Positions 8,657 through 17,796 of a stretch of 64,000 nt of DNA are shown here, piece after piece. A program made the translations under genes and the position numbers. The stretch is from Acinetobacter sp. ANC 4648 (GTDB lineage: Bacteria; Pseudomonadota; Gammaproteobacteria; Pseudomonadales; Moraxellaceae): assembly GCF_002135345.1 (NCBI RefSeq), contig NZ_NEGI01000002.1, forward strand, positions 558,001 through 622,000. Reading direction: 5' to 3'. The notes below the pieces were generated by a model. It was not told where the DNA came from, ran no database searches, and saw nothing but the letters and a program-made list of their open reading frames with translations. Each line of letters begins with the position of its first letter. The stretch's first letter is position 1.

Positions 8657-10867
8657 TTAGAAGAAATAGTTCAATCGGAATAAATAGTTGCGTGGAGTTC
8701 CCGGCATAGAACTTGAGCGCCAATATTCTTTATCCGTTAAATTATTCACAGCAATCGTTGCGCCCCATTTATCGTCTTTATAACCAATCGCAGCATCTAA
8801 GCGTGTCCAGTCTGGCATTTTTGTCGTGTTTTTATCTGATGTAAAGTAAGAACCCACATAGGTTGCGCCTAGCTCGCCATACCACTTTTCTACTGGTAAA
8901 TAACGAACAAATAGGTTTCCTGTATTTTCAGATATTCCAGCTAGTTTTTTACCTTTTAAACGATCTTCTTCTTTTACAGTCGTACGGCTATCACTTTTCC
9001 ATTCAGCATCAGTATAACCATAACCACCTCGGACATATAAGTTATCCAAGATTCGACCAATAAAACTAAGCTCTACCCCTTGAGATTGCTGCTTTTGCCC
9101 CACTTCCCACTCATTCGGTCGATTAATCGAATCTGGCTGATAGCGTATATTATTTTTAGTAATATCATATACAGAAAGCTGAGTATTTAAACGACCATCC
9201 AACCAATCACTTTTCACACCAATTTCATATTGTTCATTATATTGGGGTTCAGCATCATACAAGCTTGGATTTATAGTTGTACTCACCCCTAACAATCCAC
9301 GACCACCATAAGGTGAAAAACTTTTACTATACGATGTGTAAAAACTTTGGCTTTCAACTGGCTGCCAAACGAAACCAATATTTGGACTTAAACTCTCATC
9401 ACGATATGATCGTTTACTATCATTGCGAATATCATTGGTTGCAAAATCATAGCTGTCATAGCGAAGACCGAGCATCATTTTATATTTTTCATTAAATGAA
9501 ATTAGATCTTGTAGAAAGAAGCTTAAAGAATTTGCATCGGTCTGACTATGTGATGTTTCTGCCGGACGTGTACCATTAAGCGTTGACCAACCCGATGAAA
9601 GTGAGCTATCCGATGGATTAAATGGATTAACATAACGATAATAAAGCCCAGCCTTATCACCACTTGAATAATTCCCAAGGATTGGCTCTCTTTTTTCATT
9701 TGACCAATCGCTACCGAACATAATTTTATGGTCTAAAGCACCAGTTTTAAATTGTCCGGTAATATCAAATGTATTCATCAACGTTTTATTTGTGGTTTGC
9801 TGCCAAGCATAGCTTTGACGTATTTTCCCCTGCCAGTTGCATTTTTTACCATCATTTTGCAACCCAGCAGCAGAACACCATGTGCCACCAAAGAAGTTAT
9901 CAAAATCCTGAAAAGATTCACGATGACTCAAAGCCCAATGAAAATTCCAATTCGGTGCAAATTCATATTTAACATCTGTTCTAAATGATTTGGTTTCATC
10001 AACAATATTATCATTGCTTCCAGCAAAACCTGTTTTAATAGAAACACCTGAAGGTAAATTATCGTAACTTGGACCTCTATCAGGTGTTCTATTTAAATTA
10101 TCGTAGGTAAACTCTGTACTCCAAAGCAGTTTTCCATCATCACTACGATAGGTCACACTCGGGGAAAGCATTTCCTGATTAAATCCAATTCCTGAGCGAA
10201 AGCTATTGGTATCTGATTTTTCTCCAACCAAACGCACAGCCCAATTATCATTGAATGCTTGATTAATATCGATCGTTCCGCCCACATTGTCATACGAGCC
10301 AACATATGCCCCGACTGAACTTTTCGAGTCAAAATTGGCAACTTTAGTCACCATATTAATCACCCCACCACCTGCACTTCTTCCATATAAGACTGATGCA
10401 GGACCTTTCAGAATTTCTATACGCTCAACATTTGCTGTACTACGTCGATACTGCCCACTTTCACGGATGCCATCACGATAAATATCATTTGTATCGGCAT
10501 TAAATCCACGAATAAATATTCCATCATTTCTCGTATCATAACTGGTTGAAATACCAGGTGTACCTTGTAACATCACACTTAAATCATTTGCGCCATACAG
10601 CTTATACTTGGAAACATCAATTGTATCAATGGTTTGTGGTATATCTTTTTTATCCAGACCATTTCTAGTAACGTTCGCTTGCTTATAATCTACATATGTT
10701 TTTATTGGGTCACCATCAGCCATTGCTTCAATTACAATCGTCGGAAGCGTTGTTGTGGCTGTTTTCTGCTCATCACTGATATCTGAATTGGCAAATGTCA
10801 CAGAGGAAACAAAAAGCCCTCCTGTTGATAACATCATTAAAGTTAAGCTTTTCTTGACAAAGGGCAT
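8657..10867 (-). CDS. TonB-dependent siderophore receptor
   Basis: Outer-membrane gated beta-barrel for ferric siderophore uptake, 736 residues from this start. The start at 10867 gives a clear signal peptide (MPFVKKSLTLMMLS..., cut near VTFANS), whereas an upstream in-frame start would place 29 unrelated residues before it. After the TonB-box region comes a plug domain (DIPQTIDTIDV, GIFIRGFNADTNDIYRDGIR, VERIEILKGPASVLYGRSAGGGVINM). The barrel ends in NYLFRLNYFF with the terminal aromatic needed for outer-membrane insertion. A Fur-like box lies about 20 bases upstream. The plug resembles catecholate-type receptors, but the ligand cannot be assigned. Confidence 0.93.
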   Translation of the reverse strand: MPFVKKSLTLMMLSTGGLFVSSVTFANSDISDEQKTATTTLPTIVIEAMADGDPIKTYVDYKQANVTRNGLDKKDIPQTIDTIDVSKYKLYGANDLSVMLQGTPGISTSYDTRNDGIFIRGFNADTNDIYRDGIRESGQYRRSTANVERIEILKGPASVLYGRSAGGGVINMVTKVANFDSKSSVGAYVGSYDNVGGTIDINQAFNDNWAVRLVGEKSDTNSFRSGIGFNQEMLSPSVTYRSDDGKLLWSTEFTYDNLNRTPDRGPSYDNLPSGVSIKTGFAGSNDNIVDETKSFRTDVKYEFAPNWNFHWALSHRESFQDFDNFFGGTWCSAAGLQNDGKKCNWQGKIRQSYAWQQTTNKTLMNTFDITGQFKTGALDHKIMFGSDWSNEKREPILGNYSSGDKAGLYYRYVNPFNPSDSSLSSGWSTLNGTRPAETSHSQTDANSLSFFLQDLISFNEKYKMMLGLRYDSYDFATNDIRNDSKRSYRDESLSPNIGFVWQPVESQSFYTSYSKSFSPYGGRGLLGVSTTINPSLYDAEPQYNEQYEIGVKSDWLDGRLNTQLSVYDITKNNIRYQPDSINRPNEWEVGQKQQSQGVELSFIGRILDNLYVRGGYGYTDAEWKSDSRTTVKEEDRLKGKKLAGISENTGNLFVRYLPVEKWYGELGATYVGSYFTSDKNTTKMPDWTRLDAAIGYKDDKWGATIAVNNLTDKEYWRSSSMPGTPRNYLFRLNYFF

Positions 10868-10887
10868 CGTCACACCAGAAAACAAAT

Positions 10888-10906
10888 GAGAATAGTTATC
10901 ATTATA
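10888..10906 (-). promoter_or_regulatory. Candidate Fur box upstream of the TonB-dependent receptor
   Basis: Three consecutive hexamers GAGAAT AGTTAT CATTAT approximate the Fur repeat (GATAAT-like). They lie 21 bases before the receptor start, consistent with iron repression. Confidence 0.6.
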
Positions 10907-11076
10907 ATACAGTTTATCATCAACACTTACAATAATAAGTAAATATAACAACAAAAGATTAATGGCCTATAGATTAAAAATCTGAAAATGATCGTAAAAA
11001 AGACTAGATCCTTTCTCATCTTTGCGAATACCAGACAATAAAATTCTAATAGCAGCTGACCTTATATCGTTATTAT

Positions 11077-11721
11077 TTAAATGTGTCTCGCCAACCACAC
11101 TGTATGCCCTGCACATTCCACATCTTCTGCAACCATGCTCACTAATTCAAAACTATGCTCAGACAATAACTGACGATATTTATCTTGCGAAAGGCTGGCG
11201 TGATACAAAGCCTCCCCAAACATATCTCCAACCACCTCACCGTCAGCAGGGCCACTGGTAAACATCAATACTGTTCCTTGTTCTGCGGACTTTGAAAACT
11301 GCTGAAACATGGCCTGCTGATCATTTGGTGTCAGATGAAAAAAACTATCCCAAGCTAAAATCCCCTGAAATTTTTTTTGTAAATTCACAGCGCGCATATC
11401 TGCATGAATCCATTGATGATCTGGAAATTTCTGGGGAAGAAAATTTTGCTGTGCCATCGCAATCATCGTATCTGAACTATCAACACCCGTAATGACATGA
11501 CCATTTTGAATTAAATAGTTTGCAATTGGTTTACCTGAACCGCAACCTAAATCGAGAATATCTGATTGCGGCGAAATGAAAGATAAAAAATGATCTAACC
11601 ATGCCTTTTCATAAAGAAAGTCACCCCGTAATTCCGTCCATGCACGAGCGTGTTTTTTATAAATTTCAATAATATTCTGTGCAAGAAAAGACTGATCTGT
11701 AAGATGTGGTTGCTCTGACAT
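11077..11721 (-). CDS. Class I SAM-dependent methyltransferase
   Basis: A 214-residue soluble enzyme with a canonical Rossmann motif I, ILDLGCGSGKP (about residues 56-66), then GVDSSDTM and DMRAVNL for the adenine and ribose contacts. The fragment LAWDSFFHLTPNDQQAMF is typical of small-molecule methyltransferases of the UbiE/Methyltransf_11/25 group. Substrate unknown. It precedes the receptor gene on the same strand with a gap of about 210 bases that contains the Fur-like site, so the two are probably transcribed separately. Confidence 0.82.
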   Translation of the reverse strand: MSEQPHLTDQSFLAQNIIEIYKKHARAWTELRGDFLYEKAWLDHFLSFISPQSDILDLGCGSGKPIANYLIQNGHVITGVDSSDTMIAMAQQNFLPQKFPDHQWIHADMRAVNLQKKFQGILAWDSFFHLTPNDQQAMFQQFSKSAEQGTVLMFTSGPADGEVVGDMFGEALYHASLSQDKYRQLLSEHSFELVSMVAEDVECAGHTVWLARHI

Positions 11722-11842
11722 AAATTTGGATTTATTTTAAAAATTATTACGCAAAATATTAACAAATTTAGGCAATATATTATTGTTAAGTATACTGATC
11801 AATCAAAAGTAATCGATGAAAAAAAAGATCAAGCAATCAGAC

Positions 11843-11926
11843 TTAATCTTCTTTTTGGCCATACATCCAAGTCGCTGCGATATAAATACTAAACCCAACC
11901 ACCATCAATACACTTGTAACTGTCAT
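11843..11926 (-). CDS. Candidate 27-residue single-span membrane protein
   Basis: A short ORF starts at the ATG at 11926 and ends at TAA. It encodes one hydrophobic helix (SVLMVVGFSIYIAATWMYG) followed by the polar tail QKED. The arrangement, a very short N-terminus, one span and a charged tail, matches bacterial small inner-membrane proteins that act as accessory subunits. The ribosome-binding site is weak (AAAGA about 12 bases upstream). It sits on the same strand, upstream of the methyltransferase gene. I do not recognise the family. Expression is inference. Confidence 0.5.
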   Translation of the reverse strand: MTVTSVLMVVGFSIYIAATWMYGQKED

Positions 11927-12259
11927 ATTGCATATCTTTACTATTTAATGTGCATATTATCTAAAAGTTTTATGACAGCTTTATGACAAAAGTTTAATCT
12001 TGAAAGATCTTTTAGCAAATGGAATAAAAGTAATTTATAAACCATAAAATACAACCATAAAAAATTTAAAATATTTCTAAAATTTATATGTATCTTATTC
12101 CATGAAAATATACTTCTGCATCAGCAAATTTGATGATCATAAATGTATGATTGAATGTATTAAACTTTAGCTTAAAACTACAGCCAAATACCCACAAAAC
12201 TTGCTTTATGCCGTATAATTTAGCCCGCCAGCTAACAGCCCGCTCAAGAGATTTTTGGT
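11927..12259. other. 333-bp intergenic region upstream of fumarase
   Basis: Very AT-rich, no supported gene. A TATAAT hexamer at 12214-12219 is a plausible -10 element for fumA, but no good -35 sits at the usual distance. It probably also holds the promoter for the small minus-strand ORF. Confidence 0.5.
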
Positions 12260-13786
12260 ATGACAACTATTATCAAACAAGATGACTTGATCACATCGGT
12301 CAAGGACGCGCTTCAGTTTATTTCGTATTACCATCCACAAGACTTTATCCAAGCGATGAGTCGTGCGTATGACCGCGAAGAAAACCAAGCCGCAAAAGAT
12401 GCAATCGCACAAATTTTAATTAACTCTCGTATGTGTGCAGAAGGTCATCGTCCAATCTGTCAAGATACTGGTATTGTTAACGTATTCCTTGAAGTCGGCT
12501 TAGATGTTAAATTCGATTTAACCATGAGCTTAGATGATGCAATTAATGAGGGTGTACGCCAAGGTTACTTAGAAAATTCGAATGTACTGCGTGCATCTGT
12601 TTTAGCTGATCCTGCTTTTGGTCGTAAAAATACCAAAGATAATACTCCAGCTGTGATTCACTACAAACTCGTTCCGGGTAATAAAGTCGATATCACTGTT
12701 GCTGCTAAGGGTGGTGGTTCAGAAAATAAATCTAAACTTGCAATGTTGAATCCATCTGATTCAATTGTTGATTGGGTGCTTAAAACTGTTCCAACCATGG
12801 GTGCAGGTTGGTGCCCTCCTGGTATGCTTGGGATTGGGATTGGCGGGACTGCTGAAAAAGCCATGATGCTTGCGAAAGAATCGCTCATGGAAGAAATCAA
12901 CATGGACGAATTACTTCGTCGTGGACCTGAAAATAAAATTGAAGAACTCCGTATGGAAATCTTTGAAAAAGTAAATGCTTTAGGTATTGGTGCACAAGGT
13001 CTAGGTGGTTTAACCACTGTTCTTGATATTAAAATCAAAGACTATCCTTGCCATGCTGCAGGTAAACCAGTCGGCATGATTCCTAACTGTGCTGCAACGC
13101 GTCATGCACACTTCCAACTCGATGGTTCAGGTATTGCGCATATTCAAGCACCTAAACTTTCTGATTATCCTGAAGTGACTTGGGATTCTTCAAAATCTAA
13201 ACGTGTAGATTTAGACAATATTACGCAAGAAGAAATGAACGCTTGGCAACCAGGTGACACTTTGCTTCTAAACGGTACAATCTATACAGGTCGTGATGCT
13301 GCACATAAACGTATGTGTGAAATGATCGACAAAGGTGAAGAATTACCTGTAGATCTTAAAGGTAAATTTATTTACTACGTTGGCCCTGTAGATCCTGTTG
13401 GTGACGAAGTGGTTGGCCCTGCTGGCCCGACGACTGCAACACGTATGGATAAATTCACCCGTCAGGTTTTAGAACATACAGGTCTATTCGGTATGATTGG
13501 TAAAGCTGATCGTGGTCCAACTGCAATCGAAGCAATCAAAGACCATAAAGCAACCTATTTGATGGCTGTTGGTGGTGCTGCATACCTTGTTTCTAAAGCA
13601 GTTCGCCAAGCTGAAGTGGTTGCATTTGCTGATTTAGGTATGGAAGCAATCTACAAATTTGTAGTTGAAGATATGCCTGTATCGGTTGCTGTAGATGTAA
13701 ATGGTACTTCAATCCATGCAATTGCACCAAAAATCTGGCAAGCCAAAATTGGTAAAATCCCAGTAGTTGATGCTGCAGTAAACTAA
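12260..13786 (+). CDS. fumA: Class I (iron-sulfur) fumarate hydratase
   Basis: TCA-cycle hydration of fumarate to malate by an oxygen-sensitive 4Fe-4S enzyme. The single 508-residue chain contains both the alpha part (HRPICQDTGIVNVFL with the first cluster cysteine; KGGGSENKS; GWCPPGMLGIGIGGT with a second) and the C-terminal beta part (YYVGPVDPVGDEVVGPAGPTTATRMD). Cys in MIPNCAATRH is the likely third ligand. Monocistronic, closed by a terminator. Confidence 0.95.
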   Translation: MTTIIKQDDLITSVKDALQFISYYHPQDFIQAMSRAYDREENQAAKDAIAQILINSRMCAEGHRPICQDTGIVNVFLEVGLDVKFDLTMSLDDAINEGVRQGYLENSNVLRASVLADPAFGRKNTKDNTPAVIHYKLVPGNKVDITVAAKGGGSENKSKLAMLNPSDSIVDWVLKTVPTMGAGWCPPGMLGIGIGGTAEKAMMLAKESLMEEINMDELLRRGPENKIEELRMEIFEKVNALGIGAQGLGGLTTVLDIKIKDYPCHAAGKPVGMIPNCAATRHAHFQLDGSGIAHIQAPKLSDYPEVTWDSSKSKRVDLDNITQEEMNAWQPGDTLLLNGTIYTGRDAAHKRMCEMIDKGEELPVDLKGKFIYYVGPVDPVGDEVVGPAGPTTATRMDKFTRQVLEHTGLFGMIGKADRGPTAIEAIKDHKATYLMAVGGAAYLVSKAVRQAEVVAFADLGMEAIYKFVVEDMPVSVAVDVNGTSIHAIAPKIWQAKIGKIPVVDAAVN

Positions 13787-13846
13787 GTATAAATACACAG
13801 TTTAGAACTTCGTTATAAATCGTGCTAAATACTTGAATATACTTTT

Positions 13847-13876
13847 AAAAGCACTCTATGATTAGGGTGCTTTTTT
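13847..13876 (+). terminator. Rho-independent terminator of fumA
   Basis: AAAAGCAC(T)C / (A)GGGTGCTTTTTT stem-loop, about 60 bases after the fumarase stop and just ahead of the next gene. Confidence 0.85.
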
Positions 13877-13894
13877 ATACTCTGAGATAAATAA

Positions 13895-14431
13895 ATGAAA
13901 ACTAAACAGTGGATGTTGGCTTGTACTATCAGTCTTTTTTCAAGTATGTCTTTTGCTGTACAACCTACGGATCAAGCTATACACAAATTGATGCAAGTCA
14001 TGAACCTTGATCAACTCTTACAAAAAACGATGCAACAAATTCGACCTCAGCTGGATCAGCAAGCATATAGTATTGTACAAAATATTGTTAAGCATGAACA
14101 ATTAACACCACAAGAACAAATCGTGGCGAATCAACTGGCTGATAAAATGTATGAGCAAAGTAAAAAGACCGTTTCGTGGCAAGAAATGCAGCCGATCTAT
14201 CAAAAAATTTATAAAGATGTGTATAACGCAGAAGAAATTCAGGCTCAAATTGAATTTTATTCTAGTCCGATAGGCCAATCAATTTTAAATAAAGCCCCAC
14301 AAGTCGCTCAAGAATCTATGAAAATCATGAATTCACGCTTAATCAGTAGCATGCAAAACTCTGAACAGGATTTTAAAGAGATTAATGCTCAACTTGAAGC
14401 CTTAAAAAAAGCAGCACAATCGAATAATTAG
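13895..14431 (+). CDS. DUF2059 domain secreted protein
   Basis: A 178-residue protein with a Sec signal peptide (MKTKQWMLACTISLFSSMSFA, likely cut before VQP). The mature part is helical and glutamine-rich. The DUF2059 core EFYSSPIGQSILNKAPQV lies at about residues 119-136. Likely periplasmic; the family has no established biochemical role. It sits just after the fumarase terminator with its own start context. Confidence 0.8.
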   Translation: MKTKQWMLACTISLFSSMSFAVQPTDQAIHKLMQVMNLDQLLQKTMQQIRPQLDQQAYSIVQNIVKHEQLTPQEQIVANQLADKMYEQSKKTVSWQEMQPIYQKIYKDVYNAEEIQAQIEFYSSPIGQSILNKAPQVAQESMKIMNSRLISSMQNSEQDFKEINAQLEALKKAAQSNN

Positions 14432-14676
14432 ACTGTTCACCAAATCACATCGCCTGCGTGAACTCAAATGGCTACGCAAGGCGAAGTATGTTTAAAGCCC
14501 TTATATCTTGCACTAAATAGCGACTTAAAATCTTAAGTGAATTTGAGTAAAATTCAACCACAACAGCTTTATTCAATCCGTTCTAAACCAATATTAATCG
14601 TGTCAGAATTACATTTAAAATCATGAGCAATAATAAATAATAGTCACTAATAAATTAAGACTTGATAAGCCCCATA

Positions 14677-14700
14677 AAAAAGGTGATTAATCACCTTTTT
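14677..14700. terminator. Symmetric terminator between DUF2059 and DUF2846 genes
   Basis: Perfect AAAAAGGTGATTAATCACCTTTTT palindrome with A and T runs on both sides. It lies 17 bases past the minus-strand lipoprotein stop and can serve both convergent genes. The interval 14432-14676 before it holds no gene, only a GC-rich hairpin at 14451-14483. Confidence 0.85.
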
Positions 14701-14717
14701 AACACTCGATTATCAAC

Positions 14718-15470
14718 TTACCAAGTTAATGGATTCCAAATTTTAAAAGGTTGGGTTAAATGAGCATCATCACTGGTATGGTAAACCCCACTATCTATTT
14801 CTTCTCTAGGCTTAATCACTCGACCTTCAGGCGTCACTTGAGCAACAAAATTTAAGCCCGGTGTTTTCAATTGGGTCATACCAATTTCTTTTAAGGCTTG
14901 ACGGGTTGGCATTTGTATCAAAGGCCCCATACGTAATAACCCTGCTTCACCATTTGGACCACCACGGAATTGCTCTTCTTCATATTTGATAAAATATTGC
15001 TCACCCGATTTGACAGTCAGATAAGCTATTTTAGGTTTCTGGAAATGTATTGCCGCTAGAGGACGGCTTAAACTCAATTTATAATCCCCTTCAGCCAATT
15101 CTACCCAATAGTAATGATTACTAATCAAGCTCGGCACACGCTTACCATTTAAGAAAAAATTAGATGCAATAATTTCTTGTCGATTCCAACGACTGTCTGG
15201 ACGATAAAAATAGATGACTGCCGCTTGTGGGTTTTGTGGTTTGACCAATTTAAAAAATTGACCAGGCTCCTGATTGACCCAAGAACCTACTGAGAATTTC
15301 CCAATTTTATATTGATCCAACTTAGCATGCATTGATGAATTTTCTTTTTCAAAATTAATTGCATCTAAAGTTGAGAGCACTTGAGTTGCATGCAGTTGTT
15401 CGGGAGCTTTGTGGCTCTGACATGCAGTTAGACTACAACTCGCTAAAAATATTAAACCTAGGTAACGCAT
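14718..15470 (-). CDS. DUF2846 domain lipoprotein
   Basis: A 250-residue putative lipoprotein. The signal peptide ends in the lipobox LTAC with Cys about residue 17. The central part (AVIYFYRPDSRWNRQEIIAS, then LNGKRVPSLISNHYYWVEL and a beta-rich stretch with VKSGEQYFIKYEEE) fits the DUF2846 fold, which often displays a short hydrophobic lipoprotein surface. Function unknown. Single-gene unit facing away from clpX. Confidence 0.78.
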   Translation of the reverse strand: MRYLGLIFLASCSLTACQSHKAPEQLHATQVLSTLDAINFEKENSSMHAKLDQYKIGKFSVGSWVNQEPGQFFKLVKPQNPQAAVIYFYRPDSRWNRQEIIASNFFLNGKRVPSLISNHYYWVELAEGDYKLSLSRPLAAIHFQKPKIAYLTVKSGEQYFIKYEEEQFRGGPNGEAGLLRMGPLIQMPTRQALKEIGMTQLKTPGLNFVAQVTPEGRVIKPREEIDSGVYHTSDDAHLTQPFKIWNPLTW

Positions 15471-15566
15471 GATTATCCCTCATCACGTATTTTTTATTTT
15501 TCGTTTTTAATCAAGACTCTATTTTCCATAGCGAGCTTAACATTGCAATGTCTTTTTAGACATAAA

Positions 15567-15600
15567 AAACGTGCAAAAAGTTAAACTTCTTGCACGTTTC
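15567..15600 (-). terminator. Terminator downstream of clpX
   Basis: ACGTGCAA / TTGCACGT arms. On the minus strand a run of six T follows the stem. It lies about 35 bases past the clpX stop. Confidence 0.85.
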
Positions 15601-15633
15601 AGATGAGTTGCAAAGCAATAAACGTCAATCAGA

Positions 15634-16944
15634 TTATGCTGATTTACTATCAATCACTTTTAAATCAACTTTCTCTTCAATTTTCTGATCCACTTTTACT
15701 TGACGTGCTGTTTGATATTCAGGTTCAGCCTTGTCATTAATCACCGCTTCATTGATGACTACAGTGCCTACATCTACACGACTAGGTAAGTCATACATCG
15801 TTTCAAGCAATACTTTTTCTAGAATTGAACGTAAACCACGTGCACCAGTATTGTGTGCTAATGCTTTTTTCGCTACTGCACGCAATGCCGAATCTTCAAA
15901 AACAAGATCCACATTTTCCATTTCAAACAGATATTGATATTGACGTGTTAAAGCATTTTTCGGTTCTGTCAAAATAAGCATTAATGCTTCTTCATCCAGC
16001 TCTTCCAATGTTGCAATTACAGGTAAACGACCAATAAATTCTGGAATTAAACCAAACTTTACTAAGTCTGAAGCTTCAACTTGACGGAAAAGTTCTGAGA
16101 TTTTTTTAGTATCATCTTTACTTTTCACATCAGCGGTAAATCCAATTCCACCTTTTTCCTGACGTTGTTGTACGACACGCTCAAGTCCAGAGAAAGCACC
16201 ACCACAAATAAATAAAATATTTGAAGTATCAATTTGAATGAATTCTTGTTGCGGATGCTTACGACCACCCTGTGGTGGAATAGAAGCAACGGTACCTTCA
16301 ATCATTTTTAAAAGCGCTTGCTGTACACCTTCACCAGAGACATCACGCGTAATCGATGGATTTTCTGATTTACGGGTAATCTTGTCGATTTCATCGATAT
16401 AAATAATACCCTTTTGCGCTTTTTCTACATCATAGTCAGCTTTTTGCAAAAGCTTTTGTACAATGTTTTCAACATCTTCACCCACATAACCTGCTTCGGT
16501 TAAGGTGGTTGCATCTGCCATCGCAAAAGGAACATCTAAAAGACGAGCCAACGTTTGTGCTAACAAAGTTTTACCCGAACCTGTCGGGCCAATCAGCAAA
16601 ATATTACTTTTGGCAATTTCTACAGCATCTTCACGTTTGTGACCCGATTGACTCACTTTTAGACGTTTATAATGGTTATATACCGCAACCGATAAGGTTT
16701 TCTTTGCAGTATCCTGCCCAATAACATACTGATCTAAAGCCGCACGAATTTCATGTGGTTTAGGCAAAGGACGCGTTGCCCAATCACCAGTTTCAACCTG
16801 CTGACTGGTTTGGACGAGGTCTAAGCACACATCTACGCATTCATTACAAATGTAAGCGTCCTCGCCTGCAATTAGTTTCCCAACTTCAGACTGTGTTTTA
16901 CCACAAAATGAACAATGCTTTTGTCCTTGAGGATGTTCGGACAT
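15634..16944 (-). CDS. clpX: ATP-dependent Clp protease ATP-binding subunit ClpX
   Basis: AAA+ unfoldase that feeds substrates to ClpP. The N-terminal zinc-binding domain has CSFCGK and YICNEC (four Cys). Walker A is GPTGSGKT, Walker B is IIYIDEIDK, and a GYVGEDV pore loop and an IGF-type loop region (GGIGFTADV) are visible. The 436-residue start at 16944 is preferred because GGAG lies five bases ahead of its ATG; a GTG six bases upstream overlaps that site. clpP lies 48 bases upstream, the usual clpP-clpX order. Confidence 0.97.
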   Translation of the reverse strand: MSEHPQGQKHCSFCGKTQSEVGKLIAGEDAYICNECVDVCLDLVQTSQQVETGDWATRPLPKPHEIRAALDQYVIGQDTAKKTLSVAVYNHYKRLKVSQSGHKREDAVEIAKSNILLIGPTGSGKTLLAQTLARLLDVPFAMADATTLTEAGYVGEDVENIVQKLLQKADYDVEKAQKGIIYIDEIDKITRKSENPSITRDVSGEGVQQALLKMIEGTVASIPPQGGRKHPQQEFIQIDTSNILFICGGAFSGLERVVQQRQEKGGIGFTADVKSKDDTKKISELFRQVEASDLVKFGLIPEFIGRLPVIATLEELDEEALMLILTEPKNALTRQYQYLFEMENVDLVFEDSALRAVAKKALAHNTGARGLRSILEKVLLETMYDLPSRVDVGTVVINEAVINDKAEPEYQTARQVKVDQKIEEKVDLKVIDSKSA

Positions 16945-16992
16945 TTTCACTCCAAATTTTGAATCTTTGTTTGTTTGAACACTTGTAACGAC

Positions 16993-17604
16993 TTAGTTTT
17001 TCGGACGTTTCGAAAGCACTTCATCCACAAGGCCATATTCTTTAGCAGCTTGAGCTGTCATAAAATTATCACGGTCTGTATCACGTGCTACTCGAGCAAA
17101 ATCCTGACCACTATGCTCTGCCATCAAATGATTTAAACGCTCTTTAATATATAGAATTTCACGTGCATGAATTTCAATATCAGATGCCTGACCACGGAAA
17201 CCACCTAATGGTTGGTGAATCATGACACGCGCATTTTCAAGACAATAACGTTTGCCCTTAGCACCGGCATTCAACAAAAAAGCACCCATAGAGGCTGCTT
17301 GCCCCATACAATACGTCACCACATCGGGTTTAATAAATTGCATGGTATCGTAAATCGCCATACCGGCAGTCACAGAACCACCCGGTGAGTTAATATACAG
17401 ATGGATATCTTTTTCTGGGTTTTCAGCTTCTAAAAATAACATTTGAGCAACAATTAAGTTCGCCATGTTATCTTCAACTTCACCAGTCAAGAAAATCACA
17501 CGCTCACGTAAAAGACGTGAAAAAATATCAAAAGAACGCTCACCACGAGAAGATTGTTCTACAACCATCGGAACTAAAGCATTATCAATCATTGGAACAT
17601 ACAT
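16993..17604 (-). CDS. clpP: ATP-dependent Clp protease proteolytic subunit ClpP
   Basis: Serine protease barrel subunit, 203 residues. The nucleophile is in [10 protein letters not shown] (Ser about 105) and the histidine in MIHQPLGG (about 130); INSPGGSV is the oxyanion-loop motif. It lies between tig and clpX on the same strand, the conserved tig-clpP-clpX order. Terminator-like DNA after tig (17756-17782) is downstream of tig, about 150 bases before clpP, so clpP probably also has its own promoter. Confidence 0.97.
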   Translation of the reverse strand: MYVPMIDNALVPMVVEQSSRGERSFDIFSRLLRERVIFLTGEVEDNMANLIVAQMLFLEAENPEKDIHLYINSPGGSVTAGMAIYDTMQFIKPDVVTYCMGQAASMGAFLLNAGAKGKRYCLENARVMIHQPLGGFRGQASDIEIHAREILYIKERLNHLMAEHSGQDFARVARDTDRDNFMTAQAAKEYGLVDEVLSKRPKN

Positions 17605-17755
17605 ACGTTATTTATTCCTGAATTTTTTGTTACTTAACTCATATTCACAATATGAGGGATAATTACTGAAAATGCAAAATATTCCCCATTAAATAACAGA
17701 TTTTTTTTGGATATGCATTGTGAATACAGGACATTTAACAAAGTTTCAACAACAT

Positions 17756-17782
17756 AAAAAAAGGCGCTAAAAGCGCCTTTTT
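17756..17782 (-). terminator. Terminator downstream of tig
   Basis: GGCGCT / AGCGCC stem flanked by A7 and T5, so strong on either strand. It lies 15 bases past the minus-strand tig stop. Confidence 0.85.
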
Positions 17783-17796
17783 ATTACTACAAGCTA

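Noticed and set aside
12661..13038. 125-codon minus-strand ORF inside fumA
   Set aside because: It is the antisense shadow of a conserved enzyme, with no ribosome-binding site or recognisable protein features.
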